Of a DNA stretch of 64,000 bases, positions 25,025-33,360 are shown in pieces (positions within the stretch are counted from its first letter, which is position 1; every line of letters starts with the position of its first letter). The notes under the pieces were generated by a model. The model saw nothing but the letters and a program-made list of their open reading frames with translations. It did not search any database and had not been told where the DNA came from. The translations under genes were made by a program, and so were the position numbers. The DNA lies in NCBI GenBank assembly GCA_903872155.1, contig CAIQJP010000093.1, positions 46,007 to 110,006 of the forward strand, written 5' to 3'. This DNA comes from an uncultured Actinomycetes bacterium (GTDB lineage: Bacteria; Actinomycetota; Acidimicrobiia; Acidimicrobiales; Ilumatobacteraceae).

Positions 25025-26197
25025 GTGTCGATTTCAGATCAATCCATCATGTCTGAACCATCCGAGTCAGGTCGCTTTGGCGAATTCGGTGGTCGTTTTG
25101 TTCCGGAGACTTTGGTCCCAGCATGCCAAGAATTGGAAGCTTCGTTTCGTGAGGCGTGGGCAGACCCCCTCTTTCGAGCCGAACTTGATCAAGTTCTGAA
25201 AGAATACGCCGGTCGTCCGTCCATCATTACCGAGTGTTATCAACTTGGAGCCAAGTTGGGTATTCGTTTGGTTTTGAAGCGAGAAGATCTCAATCACACT
25301 GGTTCGCACAAGATCAATAACGTTCTCGGCCAGGTTCTACTAGCCAAACGAATGGGCAAGAAGCGGATCGTCGCTGAAACTGGGGCCGGACAACACGGCG
25401 TTGCGTCGGCGACCGCCGCTGCCCTGATGGGAATGTCTTGCAAGGTCTACATGGGCGCAGTCGATGTCGAGCGCCAAGCACTCAATGTCTTCCGGATGAA
25501 ACTTCTCGGTGCTGAAGTCGAAGCGGTGCATAGTGGAAGTCGCACTCTCAAAGACGCGGTCAACGAAGCAATGCGTGATTGGGTTGCCTCAGTTGAATCA
25601 ACGCACTATTGCTTAGGTTCGGTCATGGGACCGCATCCGTATCCGTGGATGGTCCGAGAATTCCATCGGGTGATCGGTAAAGAAGCGCGCGAACAGTGTC
25701 TCGAGCGATATGGAAGCGATCCTGATTTCGTGGTTGCGTGTGTCGGAGGAGGATCTAACGCGATCGGAATCTTCTCGGGTTTTGTTGATACCAAGGCTCG
25801 TCTCATTGGTGTCGAGCCCGCAGGTGGAGCAGCAGTCGGACGCGGTCAGCCAGGTGTCGTCCACGGCATGCGCAGCTATCTCATGCAAGACGAATACGGA
25901 CAGGTGCAAGAGGCTCACTCAATTTCGGCAGGTCTTGATTATCCAGGCGTTGGACCGGAGCATTCGTATTTAGCTTCAATCGGACGAGCTGAGTATCCGA
26001 CTGTCACTGATGCAGAAGTGATTGAAGCGTTCCAATTGATGGCGAAAACCGAAGGGATTATTCCGGCTTTGGAATGTGCCCACGCATTGGCTTGGATTAC
26101 TCGTGAAGCTCCAAAAATGCAAGGGAAAACGGTCCTCATGAATTTGTCGGGTCGCGGCGACAAAGACGTTGGCCAAATGATGGAAATCCTCGGATGA
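25025..26197 (+). CDS. trpB: Tryptophan synthase beta chain TrpB
   Basis: PLP enzyme condensing indole with serine. The 390 residues contain [13 protein letters not shown], the PLP-lysine segment [29 protein letters not shown], the phosphate loop [24 protein letters not shown] and LSGRGDKDV, so it is a TrpB1-type subunit. GTG 25025 is chosen because GAGGAG lies four bases upstream; the in-frame 25013 GTG would overlap that site. It overlaps trpA by four bases (ATGA), the usual coupling of the two subunits. Confidence 0.97.
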   Translation: MSISDQSIMSEPSESGRFGEFGGRFVPETLVPACQELEASFREAWADPLFRAELDQVLKEYAGRPSIITECYQLGAKLGIRLVLKREDLNHTGSHKINNVLGQVLLAKRMGKKRIVAETGAGQHGVASATAAALMGMSCKVYMGAVDVERQALNVFRMKLLGAEVEAVHSGSRTLKDAVNEAMRDWVASVESTHYCLGSVMGPHPYPWMVREFHRVIGKEAREQCLERYGSDPDFVVACVGGGSNAIGIFSGFVDTKARLIGVEPAGGAAVGRGQPGVVHGMRSYLMQDEYGQVQEAHSISAGLDYPGVGPEHSYLASIGRAEYPTVTDAEVIEAFQLMAKTEGIIPALECAHALAWITREAPKMQGKTVLMNLSGRGDKDVGQMMEILG

Positions 26198-26979
26198 ATA
26201 CCTCGAACCTCTTGCCTTTCGAACGTGAACTGCGCGCCAAACGGGATGCTGGTCGCAAGTTGCTGGTTCCGTACGTGACAGGCGGGTTAAGTGGTTGGAC
26301 CGATGCCATTCGTGCGGCTGCCGCCAATGGCGCCGACGTGATTGAAATTGGTTTACCGTTCTCTGATCCGGTGATGGATGGACCAATCATTCAGGAAGCC
26401 TCGCAACGTGCACTGGATGACGGCGCAACCCCCATTTCGATTCTGGAAGGTGTTCGCACACTCGATGTCGATGTCCCTCTCGTCGTGATGTGTTACTACA
26501 ACACAGTGCATCATGCTGGACACGAACGATTCGCTTCGCAGTTGGTGCAAGCCGGAATTGTTGGCGCAATTATTCCCGATCTTCCTCTCGAGGAATCGGG
26601 GCCATGGTGTGCGGCCGCAGATGCAGTTGGTTTGGCAACAATCATGTTGGCTGCGCCTACTGCGCCCGATGATCGTCTACCTCGGGTGTGTGCTCGAGCG
26701 CGAGGTTTCGTGTACTCGGTAGGACTTTTGGGTGTCACTGGCGAAAGAACAGAACTGGCGGCAACAGCGAGCCAATTGGCTGGACGTTTGAAAAAAGTTA
26801 CTGATGTACCAGTGATCATTGGCGTCGGCGTTTCGAATAGTGCACAGGCTGTCGAGGCGTGCAAGGTGGCAGACGGAATCGTGCAAGGAGCCTCGGTGGT
26901 GCGTCGACTCATGGAAAGCGGACCTGACGCTGTGGGCGCGTATGTGGCCGAAGTTCGTGCTGCCATTGACGCCGGCTAA
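26194..26979 (+). CDS. trpA: Tryptophan synthase alpha chain TrpA
   Basis: Alpha subunit cleaving indole-3-glycerol phosphate to indole. The 261-residue TIM barrel has [13 protein letters not shown], the catalytic Glu and Asp in [65 protein letters not shown] and a final [14 protein letters not shown]. It is the last gene of the trp cluster; there is no obvious terminator before the fasciclin gene. trpE, trpG and trpD are not in this window. Confidence 0.97.
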   Translation: MNTSNLLPFERELRAKRDAGRKLLVPYVTGGLSGWTDAIRAAAANGADVIEIGLPFSDPVMDGPIIQEASQRALDDGATPISILEGVRTLDVDVPLVVMCYYNTVHHAGHERFASQLVQAGIVGAIIPDLPLEESGPWCAAADAVGLATIMLAAPTAPDDRLPRVCARARGFVYSVGLLGVTGERTELAATASQLAGRLKKVTDVPVIIGVGVSNSAQAVEACKVADGIVQGASVVRRLMESGPDAVGAYVAEVRAAIDAG

Positions 26980-27046
26980 ATGTGACTTCTGTCCAGATTT
27001 CGTTAATTTTAGTGTTAAATGAAACATGAGCAGAATTTCTGAGCCA

Positions 27047-27052
27047 TACTCT
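27047..27052 (+). promoter_or_regulatory. -10-like element for the fasciclin lipoprotein (TACTCT)
   Basis: TACTCT lies about 26 bases before the ATG, followed by a short leader with the strong ribosome binding site AAAGGAG. One of the few clearly leadered promoters here. Confidence 0.4.
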
Positions 27053-27078
27053 CTTTACCCCCCAAACAAAGGAGAGTT

Positions 27079-27642
27079 ATGCGTAAGTTATTAGCCCCTC
27101 TAGCCCTTATCGGATTGCTTGTTTCCTGTGGCAGCGACAAGAAAGATGCTGTTCCCGCAACTGAAGCGCCAATGTCCTCAGAAGCTCCGATGGAGACTGA
27201 CGCACCTATGGACGAAGCGACCGACATCGTCGCGGTCGCCAGTGGCAACGAAGATTTCTCGACACTCGTCGCAGCAGTAGCTGCTGCCGGTCTGGTTGAG
27301 ACCCTCCAAGGTGAAGGACCATTCACAGTTTTCGCTCCTACCAACGAAGCTTTCGCAGCTTTGCCGGCCGGTCTTGTTGACAAGCTTTTGTTGCCAGAAA
27401 ACAAAGATCTGCTCGTCAAGATTTTGACCTACCACGTGGTGTCAGGAAAAGTGATGGCCGCTGACGTTACTGCCGGTGAAGTTCCGACAGTTGAAGGTCA
27501 AAGCATTACTGTCACGACCGAAGGTGGAGTACAGGTCAACGGTGCAAATGTCGTTGCAACCGATATCGAAGCAAGCAATGGCGTGATTCACGTCATCGAT
27601 GCCGTGATCTTGCCACCAGATGTGGATCCCTCAGCGCTCTGA
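27079..27642 (+). CDS. Fasciclin (FAS1)-domain lipoprotein
   Basis: Predicted secreted lipoprotein of 187 residues. The signal peptide [14 protein letters not shown] gives a lipobox with Cys16. A Pro/Met/Glu-rich linker (repeated EAPM/DAPM) precedes one FAS1 domain: [78 protein letters not shown]. Similar proteins occur on actinobacterial surfaces and are linked to adhesion, but the role here is unknown. The strong AAAGGAG ribosome binding site and a strong terminator suggest a highly expressed monocistronic gene. Confidence 0.93.
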   Translation: MRKLLAPLALIGLLVSCGSDKKDAVPATEAPMSSEAPMETDAPMDEATDIVAVASGNEDFSTLVAAVAAAGLVETLQGEGPFTVFAPTNEAFAALPAGLVDKLLLPENKDLLVKILTYHVVSGKVMAADVTAGEVPTVEGQSITVTTEGGVQVNGANVVATDIEASNGVIHVIDAVILPPDVDPSAL

Positions 27643-27669
27643 GATTTCCTCGCAAAATAGTTGCTAGTG

Positions 27670-27705
27670 CTGAAGGCGGACCGTTAGGTCCGCCTTCAGT
27701 CGTTC
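27670..27705 (+). terminator. Strong terminator after the fasciclin gene
   Basis: Perfect 13-bp stem (CTGAAGGCGGACC and its complement) with a four-base GTTA loop, then TCGTTCTCC. It lies 28 bases after the stop codon. Confidence 0.75.
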
Positions 27706-27728
27706 TCCGACTGGTGAGTTTGTTGTGT

Positions 27729-27734
27729 CAGAAT
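27729..27734 (+). promoter_or_regulatory. -10-like element (CAGAAT)
   Basis: CAGAAT ends seven bases before the ATG at 27742. Confidence 0.3.
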
Positions 27735-27741
27735 TGTCGTT

Positions 27742-28056
27742 ATGGAAGCAATAAAGGCGTGTGAACTGTGCGAGGCGGCCCGATTCACCGAGTGGTACTA
27801 CGAAGACGATGAATGTTGGGTGGCAGAGTGCGAGGCCTGCTGCGTCCCGATGATCGTCTGGAAAACGCACGATCCACATCCAGATGAATCGACAAAAGCG
27901 AAACTGCATAGTCGCTTGTTGAGTGTCGCAACGTCAGTGTTCGACTACGAGCCGTACATCGATGACAACATGCGAAATATCCCCGATCACTATCACGCTC
28001 ATGCGCGAGGTCGGGGATTGGGGTTTGCGCAGACTCCGCGACGACGCGAATGCTGA
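27742..28056 (+). CDS. Small HIT-like protein with putative zinc-binding cysteines
   Basis: The 104-residue product has two CxxC pairs (Cys7/Cys10 and Cys30/Cys33), a VPMIVWKTH strand and a C-terminal IPDHYHAHARG segment resembling the HxHxHx triad of HIT-family nucleotide hydrolases/transferases. The combination recalls zinc-binding HIT proteins, but the domain is short and I cannot assign it firmly. No substrate is suggested by its neighbours; it stands alone between two transcription units. A leaderless-type start is likely. The 28057-28275 stretch after it has only small inverted repeats (TTGCTGA-GA-TCAGCAA at 28067-28082, and AGTGGT-GAG-ACCACT near 28204). Confidence 0.6.
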   Translation: MEAIKACELCEAARFTEWYYEDDECWVAECEACCVPMIVWKTHDPHPDESTKAKLHSRLLSVATSVFDYEPYIDDNMRNIPDHYHAHARGRGLGFAQTPRRREC

Positions 28057-28275
28057 CACATTTGTTTTGCTGAGATCAGCAAGGGCGACGGATGGGGCGA
28101 CCGGACATGATCGACCTTTCTGTTGAGGAACAGGAGTCATCAAATCACCGTGAGTGAGATTTACCGATAGGTCATTCGGACTATTCGGCCTGATTACTAC
28201 GGAGAGTGGTGAGACCACTACAGAGGGTTGTGCAATATCAACCATGCGTCGCAAGACTGCTTCTAAGGTGACGTC

Positions 28276-28704
28276 ATGAGTTCTTTTCCGTTACCCGCAG
28301 ATGTATTGCCCCATCGTCCGCCCTTTTTGTTTGTTGACGAGATCACTGCGGTCGAACCTGGAGTATCGGCCGCAGGAACCTGGCATTTGACGGGTGACGA
28401 ATGGTTTTTTACGGGGCATTTTCCCGGTCGTCCAACACTGCCTGGCGTATTGATGTGCGAAGCGATCGCTCAGGTGGGCGCGATCGCTGTCTTGGTAAGC
28501 GGAAATCACCCGGGGAAGATTCCTCTTTTTGGAGGTCTTGATGGTGCCCGTTTTCGTCGGCAAGTTCAACCGGGAGACACGCTCGAACTTGTCGTTCAAC
28601 TCGGGCGGATGTCGGCCCGTGCGGGTAAGGGGACTGGTCGAGCGCTCCTTAACGGAGAAACTGCCTGTGAATGCGATTTGATGTTCGTTCTCGTTGACGC
28701 TTAG
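28276..28704 (+). CDS. fabZ: FabZ-like 3-hydroxyacyl-ACP dehydratase
   Basis: Hot-dog fold dehydratase (142 residues) removing water from 3-hydroxyacyl-ACP in fatty-acid elongation. Diagnostic: LPHRPPFLFVDEI, and the catalytic segment FTGHFPGRPTLPGVLMCEAIAQVGA holding the His and the Glu. The ATG has AAGGTG six bases upstream. It converges with the FAS II operon (fabD-H-G-acpP-F), 28 bases from the fabF stop, so it is a separate transcription unit supplying the missing dehydratase activity. An actinobacterial HadAB-type dehydratase is not seen here. Confidence 0.93.
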   Translation: MSSFPLPADVLPHRPPFLFVDEITAVEPGVSAAGTWHLTGDEWFFTGHFPGRPTLPGVLMCEAIAQVGAIAVLVSGNHPGKIPLFGGLDGARFRRQVQPGDTLELVVQLGRMSARAGKGTGRALLNGETACECDLMFVLVDA

Positions 28705-28732
28705 GGCGTGCGAAAATCAGGAACTGACGAGT

Positions 28733-29908
28733 TCAAGCGGGGATGAGAATGATTGAGCCATTGTGACCGCCAAATCCGAAATTATTCGAAATCGTCGGAC
28801 CGGGCTTCCACTCGCGGGGAGTGCCCATTACTAAATTGATGTTGACGTCATCATCAAGTGTGACTGTGCCCGCCGTGGCCGGGATCAATTTGTGTTGGAA
28901 TGACAACAATACTGACGCGGCTTCAAGCGCCCCAGCGGCACCAAGAGCATGTCCGGTAACGCCCTTAATGCTGGTGACTGCCGGACCATTCGGAAACACC
29001 GTTGACATTGCCGCGGCTTCGGCTGCGTCATTGAGAGGTGTCGAAGTTCCGTGGGCATTGATGTACGTAATGGCATCATGATTCATTTCGGCTTCATCAA
29101 GGGCGAGCCTCATACAGTTGATGGCGCCTCGGCCTCCTGGTGATGGAGCGGTGATGTGATGGGCATCTGCATTGCTGGCTGAGCCCAAAATTTCTCCCAA
29201 GATATTGGCTCCACGAGCCACTGCATGGTCCCATGCTTCCAGCACAAAAATGCCGGCTCCTTCACCCATTACAAAACCGTCGCGATCGCGATCGAAAGGT
29301 CGACTTTGGCCCGTCGATGACAGCGCAGTCATGTTGTTGAAGCCCGCAAGCGATGATGGGGTGGCAGCAGCCTCTGAACCTCCGCTCACGATGGCGTCAC
29401 AGCGACCCATCGCGATCAGCCGGGCTGCGTATCCCAAAGCATGAGTTGACGCGGCACAAGCAGTGCAGATGGTTTCATTGGGACCCTGAAGTCCGTACTT
29501 CATCGAAATGGCGGCACCAGAAGCATTAGCCATCATCATCGGAACCAAGAATGGTGAAACGCGACGTTCGCCCTTTTCGAGTCGTATTTGAATTTGCTCT
29601 TCGAGGGTTCCGAGTCCGCCGATTCCCGTTCCGATGATGACACCAAAACGAGTCGGATCTATTCCAAGATCTCCGGCTTGCGCCATGGCTTCAGCCGCTG
29701 CGGCGACCGCAAATTGCTCGACACGGTCGGCGCGTCGAGCTTCTTTTGCATTGTTGTTAAACCACGGCAATGGATCCCAGTCGGCGATCGTGATCCACTT
29801 GCCACTTGTGATTCCAGGTCCGAGGAGACCTGACCAAAAGTTCTCTTGACCGATGCCACACGGGGCAACGACGCCGAGACCGGTAATGGCAACTCGGCGT
29901 CCAATCAT
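28733..29908 (-). CDS. fabF: 3-Oxoacyl-ACP synthase II FabF
   Basis: Condensing enzyme elongating acyl-ACP with malonyl-ACP. The 391 residues have the Cys-His-His active site: ICTACAASTHALGYA, INAHGTSTPLND and KGVTGHALGAAGA, plus VVITGLG-type start RRVAITGLGVVAPCG and a GFGGHNGSIIL end. Slightly short of the 410-residue average. Its ATG overlaps the stop of acpP, the conserved acpP-fabF pairing. It is the last gene of the FAS II operon. Confidence 0.96.
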   Translation of the reverse strand: MIGRRVAITGLGVVAPCGIGQENFWSGLLGPGITSGKWITIADWDPLPWFNNNAKEARRADRVEQFAVAAAAEAMAQAGDLGIDPTRFGVIIGTGIGGLGTLEEQIQIRLEKGERRVSPFLVPMMMANASGAAISMKYGLQGPNETICTACAASTHALGYAARLIAMGRCDAIVSGGSEAAATPSSLAGFNNMTALSSTGQSRPFDRDRDGFVMGEGAGIFVLEAWDHAVARGANILGEILGSASNADAHHITAPSPGGRGAINCMRLALDEAEMNHDAITYINAHGTSTPLNDAAEAAAMSTVFPNGPAVTSIKGVTGHALGAAGALEAASVLLSFQHKLIPATAGTVTLDDDVNINLVMGTPREWKPGPTISNNFGFGGHNGSIILIPA

Positions 29909-30147
29909 CAGGAGAGCTTTCCAACAATCAGGTTGTAGGCCTGACCAACGGTCTTCACGCCTTCGATTTCATCTTCGGGCACTTCAACATTGAATTCTTC
30001 TTCGAGGGCCATGACGAGTTCAACGAGGTCAAGGCTGTCGGCATCAAGGTCGTCACCAAAAGACGCTTCAAGAGTGACTTTGTCTGCGTCAACGCTCAAA
30101 ACATCGACGGCGCACTTACGAAAGCGGGCAAAAAGTTCTTCGTTCAT
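29908..30147 (-). CDS. acpP: Acyl carrier protein AcpP
   Basis: The 79-residue carrier of growing acyl chains. The phosphopantetheine Ser is in the DDLDADSLDLVELVMALEE helix II motif, preceded by SFG and followed by VEVPEDEIEGVKTV. The ATG has a good AGGAG ribosome binding site seven bases upstream and its own 90-base upstream region with a palindrome (30194-30207), so it can be transcribed apart from fabDHG. Confidence 0.97.
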   Translation of the reverse strand: MNEELFARFRKCAVDVLSVDADKVTLEASFGDDLDADSLDLVELVMALEEEFNVEVPEDEIEGVKTVGQAYNLIVGKLS

Positions 30148-30193
30148 TGTGGTTCTCCTCTATTGGCCAAGAATGGCAACGGTTCTAACTGTA

Positions 30194-30207
30194 AACGCTG
30201 GAGCGTT
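30194..30207. promoter_or_regulatory. Palindrome upstream of acpP
   Basis: AACGCT-GG-AGCGTT, perfect six-base arms, 47 to 60 bases before the acpP start in the only sizeable gap of the FAS II operon. It could be a binding site for a fatty-acid regulator. Confidence 0.35.
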
Positions 30208-30237
30208 CAGATTGGGTATTTATCTAGTGAACTATGA

Positions 30238-30957
30238 CTAGTGGCCCATACCCAGTCCACCGTCGACCGGAATGATCGCACCAGTGATGTATGCCGCGTC
30301 TGGTGACGCCAAAAATGCGATCGTTCCGGCGATTTCTTCTGGACTCGCGAGACGTCCAAGTGGGACTGCAGAGGTCAACGAGGCGACCCGATCTTCAGGT
30401 AAAGCTGCCAACATGTCGGTTGCGACGGGACCCGGGGCGACAACGTTGGCCGTAATTGAACGACTCCCCAATTCTCGAGCGATGGAACGCGCGAGACCAA
30501 TGAGTCCTGACTTTGCTGCCGAGTAGTTCGCCTGACCAGCAGAACCAAGCATTCCGACCACACTGCTCACAAAAATCATGCGCCCTCGGCGAGCCTTGAG
30601 CATTCCTTGCGAGGCACGTTTGGCTACTCGATAGGCCGCGGTGAGATTGGCGTCGATGACATCTGAAAAATCGGTTTCAGACATCCGAAGGAGCAACATG
30701 TCTTTGGTCATTCCGGCATTAGAAACCAATATTTCTACGGGTCCGAAGTGTTGTTCAACTGCCGTAAATGCAGCGTCTACATCGGCGGTATTCGTGACAT
30801 CGCATTTGACGGCAAAGAATCCGTCGGGCGGGGGACTCGAGTTGTACGTGACGGCCACGCGATCACCAAGCGCAGCGAAACGGAGGGCAGTCGCTAGTCC
30901 GATACCGCGTGAGCCACCAGTGATCAGAACAACACGGCCAGATGTCTCTGACATCAT
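30238..30957 (-). CDS. fabG: 3-Oxoacyl-ACP reductase FabG
   Basis: NADPH-dependent short-chain dehydrogenase (239 residues) reducing 3-oxoacyl-ACP. Family motifs: TGGSRGIG, NAGM, the catalytic SSVVG Ser, YSAAKSG with Tyr/Lys, and the C-terminal GGLGMGH matching the FabG end. The start is within overlapping ATGATG at 30957/30954 after the ribosome binding site AAGGA, overlapping the fabH stop. The longer in-frame start is internal to fabH and unlikely. Confidence 0.95.
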   Translation of the reverse strand: MMSETSGRVVLITGGSRGIGLATALRFAALGDRVAVTYNSSPPPDGFFAVKCDVTNTADVDAAFTAVEQHFGPVEILVSNAGMTKDMLLLRMSETDFSDVIDANLTAAYRVAKRASQGMLKARRGRMIFVSSVVGMLGSAGQANYSAAKSGLIGLARSIARELGSRSITANVVAPGPVATDMLAALPEDRVASLTSAVPLGRLASPEEIAGTIAFLASPDAAYITGAIIPVDGGLGMGH

Positions 30958-31904
30958 CGTCCTTCCCATGTGATGATTGCGCTGGCGGCAGTCATGCCAG
31001 CACCGAAACCAACAAGTAATACGGTGTCACCCTTTTTGAGTAAACCAGTATCGGCTGCGTGTACCAAAGCAAGAGGAATTGACGCCGATGATGTGTTGCC
31101 GGTGTAATGCAAAACAGTTGCTGCTTTTTCAATAGGGATGTTGAGTCGATCGCAAGCAGCCTGAATGATTCGGATATTGGCCTGATGCGGAATGACCACA
31201 TCAATATCTTCCGACGTCAATCCTGCAGCAGTCAGTGATTTCTGAGCGCTATCAACCATGATTCGTACAGCACGACGGAAAACTTCTTTACCTTCCATCT
31301 TGATAAAACCACCAAGTTCGGCGTAGAGCGCTTCTTCGGCTGATCCATCGGCGTCAATATCCCACGCGAGCATTTGACCAGGTCCTTCAACGGCTTCTAG
31401 AACGACTGCTCCAGACCCATCGGCGAACAGAACTGCGGTATTGCGATCGGTCCAATCGGTGATTCGCGAAAGAGTGTCAGTACCGATGACCAACACTTTG
31501 TTGGCTCCCATAGCAATCAGGCCGTGAGCGATGGTGAGTGAATACACGAATCCGCTACACGCAGCATTGACGTCGAATGCGCCACACTTCAAACCAAGCG
31601 CGTGTTGAACAGTTGCCGACGTGGCGGGTACGCAGCGATCTGGGGTAGTTGTGGACAGCACGAGTGCGTCAATTTGCAACGGATCGAGGCCCGCCATTTT
31701 GAGAGCGGCGGACGCTGACTGAATGCTGAGCTCTGCGGTTGTTCCACCGATATGGCGTTCTCCGATACCACTGCGTTCTCGAATCCACTCATCTGATGTT
31801 TCAAGGGTTTTGCTCAGATCATCGTTCGTGACGATGTTCGGCGGCAACGCGCTGGCCCAACCTGTAATGACTGCGCCACGAATTCCTTTGGGAGTAACAG
31901 GCAC
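30954..31904 (-). CDS. fabH: 3-Oxoacyl-ACP synthase III FabH
   Basis: Initiates fatty-acid synthesis by condensing an acyl-CoA primer with malonyl-ACP. Catalytic triad: Cys in NAACSGFVYSL, His in IPHQANIRI, Asn in GNTSSASIPLA. The GTG 31904 start (316 residues) is chosen: it lies one base after the fabD stop with AGGA about nine bases upstream, while the longer ORF would overlap fabD by 62 bases. Start residues GIRGAVITGWASALP then match the family N-terminus. Confidence 0.96.
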   Translation of the reverse strand: MPVTPKGIRGAVITGWASALPPNIVTNDDLSKTLETSDEWIRERSGIGERHIGGTTAELSIQSASAALKMAGLDPLQIDALVLSTTTPDRCVPATSATVQHALGLKCGAFDVNAACSGFVYSLTIAHGLIAMGANKVLVIGTDTLSRITDWTDRNTAVLFADGSGAVVLEAVEGPGQMLAWDIDADGSAEEALYAELGGFIKMEGKEVFRRAVRIMVDSAQKSLTAAGLTSEDIDVVIPHQANIRIIQAACDRLNIPIEKAATVLHYTGNTSSASIPLALVHAADTGLLKKGDTVLLVGFGAGMTAASAIITWEGR

Positions 31905-31905
31905 G

Positions 31906-33081
31906 TTATATCGTCCTGAGCCAGGCAATCGGTTGGCGAAGTGTGACTCGCTCGCCATCGACAGCAATAAACGATTGAAGTATTCCTTCGAATACCGAGA
32001 CCACTGGAGTGTCGCCGATCATTCCGAGCGTTTGACCGATGGAAATGCGATCACCTTGTTGAATTGTGGTGAAAGGAGTAAAGACGCCCGAGGCTGGGCT
32101 CACCACAAGTCTTTCGACAGCAAATAGGTGCTCACCTTCGTGCTGTTGAAGTCCGGTGGGAGCGGCGTTATTGACCCATTCAATGAACTTGTCAAGTTCG
32201 TCAGGCGTGGCTACTGAAATAGTTCTCGAACCTTCAATGGTTCGTTTCACCATTCCGGTGAGGACGCCGCCGGGACCCAGTTCTGCGAAGCCAGTGACAC
32301 CTAAATCGGCGAGTGTTAACAAACATTGTTTCCAACGCACCGGACTTGAAAGTTGAGCAGACAACAGACTTGCCCATTCATCACCGTGATCGTGAGCGAT
32401 GGCATCAACGTTGCTAACAATCGGTACTTCGGTGTCGCGTGGTTGTGCTGCTGCAATTGCTTCGCGAAGTCGCTCGCGCGCAGGTGTCATGAACGGAGTA
32501 TGAAAAGCACCAGACACTGGTAATGGCATCGCCTTTTTGGCGCCGAGTTCTTTGGCGATTTCAACGGCACGTGCGACACCTTCGGCTGAACCTGCAATCA
32601 CAATCTGGCCTGGAGCGTTGAAATTGGCGACCCAGACATCGCTGTCTGCTCGACGGCAAGCAACTTCAACGAGTTCATCGTCAAGTCCCAAAATCGCCGA
32701 CATTGTTCCAGGATTGCTTTGACCAGCCTCGTGCATTGCTTCGGCTCGCTCAACAACAAGACGTACGCCATCATCGAACCCAAGTGCACCTGTCGCGGTC
32801 AACGCGGTGTATTCGCCAAGACTGTGACCGGCGCAAAAACTCGGTTCAACTCCGAGACGTTCAACTGCATCAAGCACCATCAAACTCGAAACAAATGTTG
32901 TGAGCTGAGCGTTACGGGTGTCCTTCAGTTCATCAGCGTCAGCATCGAGAAGTAGCCGACCAACATCTCGACCAGAAACATCGGAAGCTTCTTCAACAAG
33001 GTCCCACGATTCATGCTCGGTCCAAGGTCGGCCCATGCCTGGGCGCTGTGATCCCTGACCGGGAAAGGTAAATGCCAGCAC
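31906..33081 (-). CDS. fabD: Malonyl-CoA:ACP transacylase FabD with C-terminal barrel-sandwich domain
   Basis: Transfers malonyl from CoA to ACP. The FabD core has TFPGQGSQRPGMG, nucleophile Ser in AGHSLGEYTAL, Arg in VERAEAMHEA, His in VSGAFHTPFM and FAELGPGGVLTGM. It is 391 residues instead of about 310. The extra C-terminus (about residues 318-391) reads like a biotinyl/lipoyl barrel-sandwich fold: RLVVSPASGVFTP, QQGDRISIGQTLGMIGD, VVSVFEGILQSF, DGERVTLRQPIAWL. It lacks the MKM or DKA lysine of biotin or lipoyl carriers. GTG 33081 is preceded six bases upstream by TAACTT. First gene of the FAS II operon. Confidence 0.93.
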   Translation of the reverse strand: MLAFTFPGQGSQRPGMGRPWTEHESWDLVEEASDVSGRDVGRLLLDADADELKDTRNAQLTTFVSSLMVLDAVERLGVEPSFCAGHSLGEYTALTATGALGFDDGVRLVVERAEAMHEAGQSNPGTMSAILGLDDELVEVACRRADSDVWVANFNAPGQIVIAGSAEGVARAVEIAKELGAKKAMPLPVSGAFHTPFMTPARERLREAIAAAQPRDTEVPIVSNVDAIAHDHGDEWASLLSAQLSSPVRWKQCLLTLADLGVTGFAELGPGGVLTGMVKRTIEGSRTISVATPDELDKFIEWVNNAAPTGLQQHEGEHLFAVERLVVSPASGVFTPFTTIQQGDRISIGQTLGMIGDTPVVSVFEGILQSFIAVDGERVTLRQPIAWLRTI

Positions 33082-33087
33082 GATTAG

Positions 33088-33093
33088 AAGTTA
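33088..33093 (-). promoter_or_regulatory. Leaderless-type -10 element for the FAS II operon (TAACTT)
   Basis: Minus-strand TAACTT ends six bases before the fabD GTG. The 33094-33180 stretch towards the tRNA shows no other clear feature. Confidence 0.5.
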
Positions 33094-33180
33094 GACGCTG
33101 GCGAACGACCAAACGGGCTACCGCCGAGTAACGACAATGGAATCGGAGAGGGAAAATGCGCTCTTTTCGCCGATCGGGGC

Positions 33181-33186
33181 TAACAT
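33181..33186 (+). promoter_or_regulatory. -10-like element of the tRNA gene (TAACAT)
   Basis: TAACAT lies nine bases before the tRNA 5' end. Confidence 0.4.
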
Positions 33187-33195
33187 ATTCGGGTC

Positions 33196-33268
33196 GCCCC
33201 GGTAGCCCAACGGCAGAGGCAGCGGTCTCAAACTCCGTACGGTGTGGGTTCAAATCCCACCCGGGGCA
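33196..33268 (+). tRNA. Short-variable-arm tRNA with anticodon CAA (Leu-like codon, atypical)
   Basis: A 73-base tRNA fold. Acceptor GCCCCGG pairs with CCGGGGC; the D arm has the GG pair and a C-A mismatch next to the loop; the anticodon loop is CTCAAAC; the T arm is GTGGG-TTCAAAT-CCCAC; discriminator base A73 and no encoded CCA. The anticodon at 34-36 reads CAA, pairing with UUG (leucine). However, bacterial tRNA-Leu are class II with a long variable arm, and this one has only five variable bases, a U-U mismatch at 31-39 and a G-U at 27-43. The gene has its own promoter-like hexamer and a strong terminator, so it is probably transcribed. Identity is uncertain. Confidence 0.75.
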
Positions 33269-33275
33269 CGACAGT

Positions 33276-33329
33276 AATTGGTGGCGTTTTTGGACATTTG
33301 GTTCCTTTTACGCCACCAATTTTGTTTTT
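33276..33329 (+). terminator. Strong terminator after the atypical tRNA
   Basis: Perfect 12-bp stem AATTGGTGGCGT with its complement, 22-base loop and TTGTTTTT tail, eight bases after the tRNA. Confidence 0.8.
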
Positions 33330-33348
33330 GCCGTTTAATGCTCATGAG

Positions 33349-33354
33349 TAGGCT
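33349..33354 (+). promoter_or_regulatory. Leaderless-type -10 element (TAGGCT)
   Basis: TAGGCT ends six bases before GTG 33361. Confidence 0.45.
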
Positions 33355-33360
33355 CGGCGT

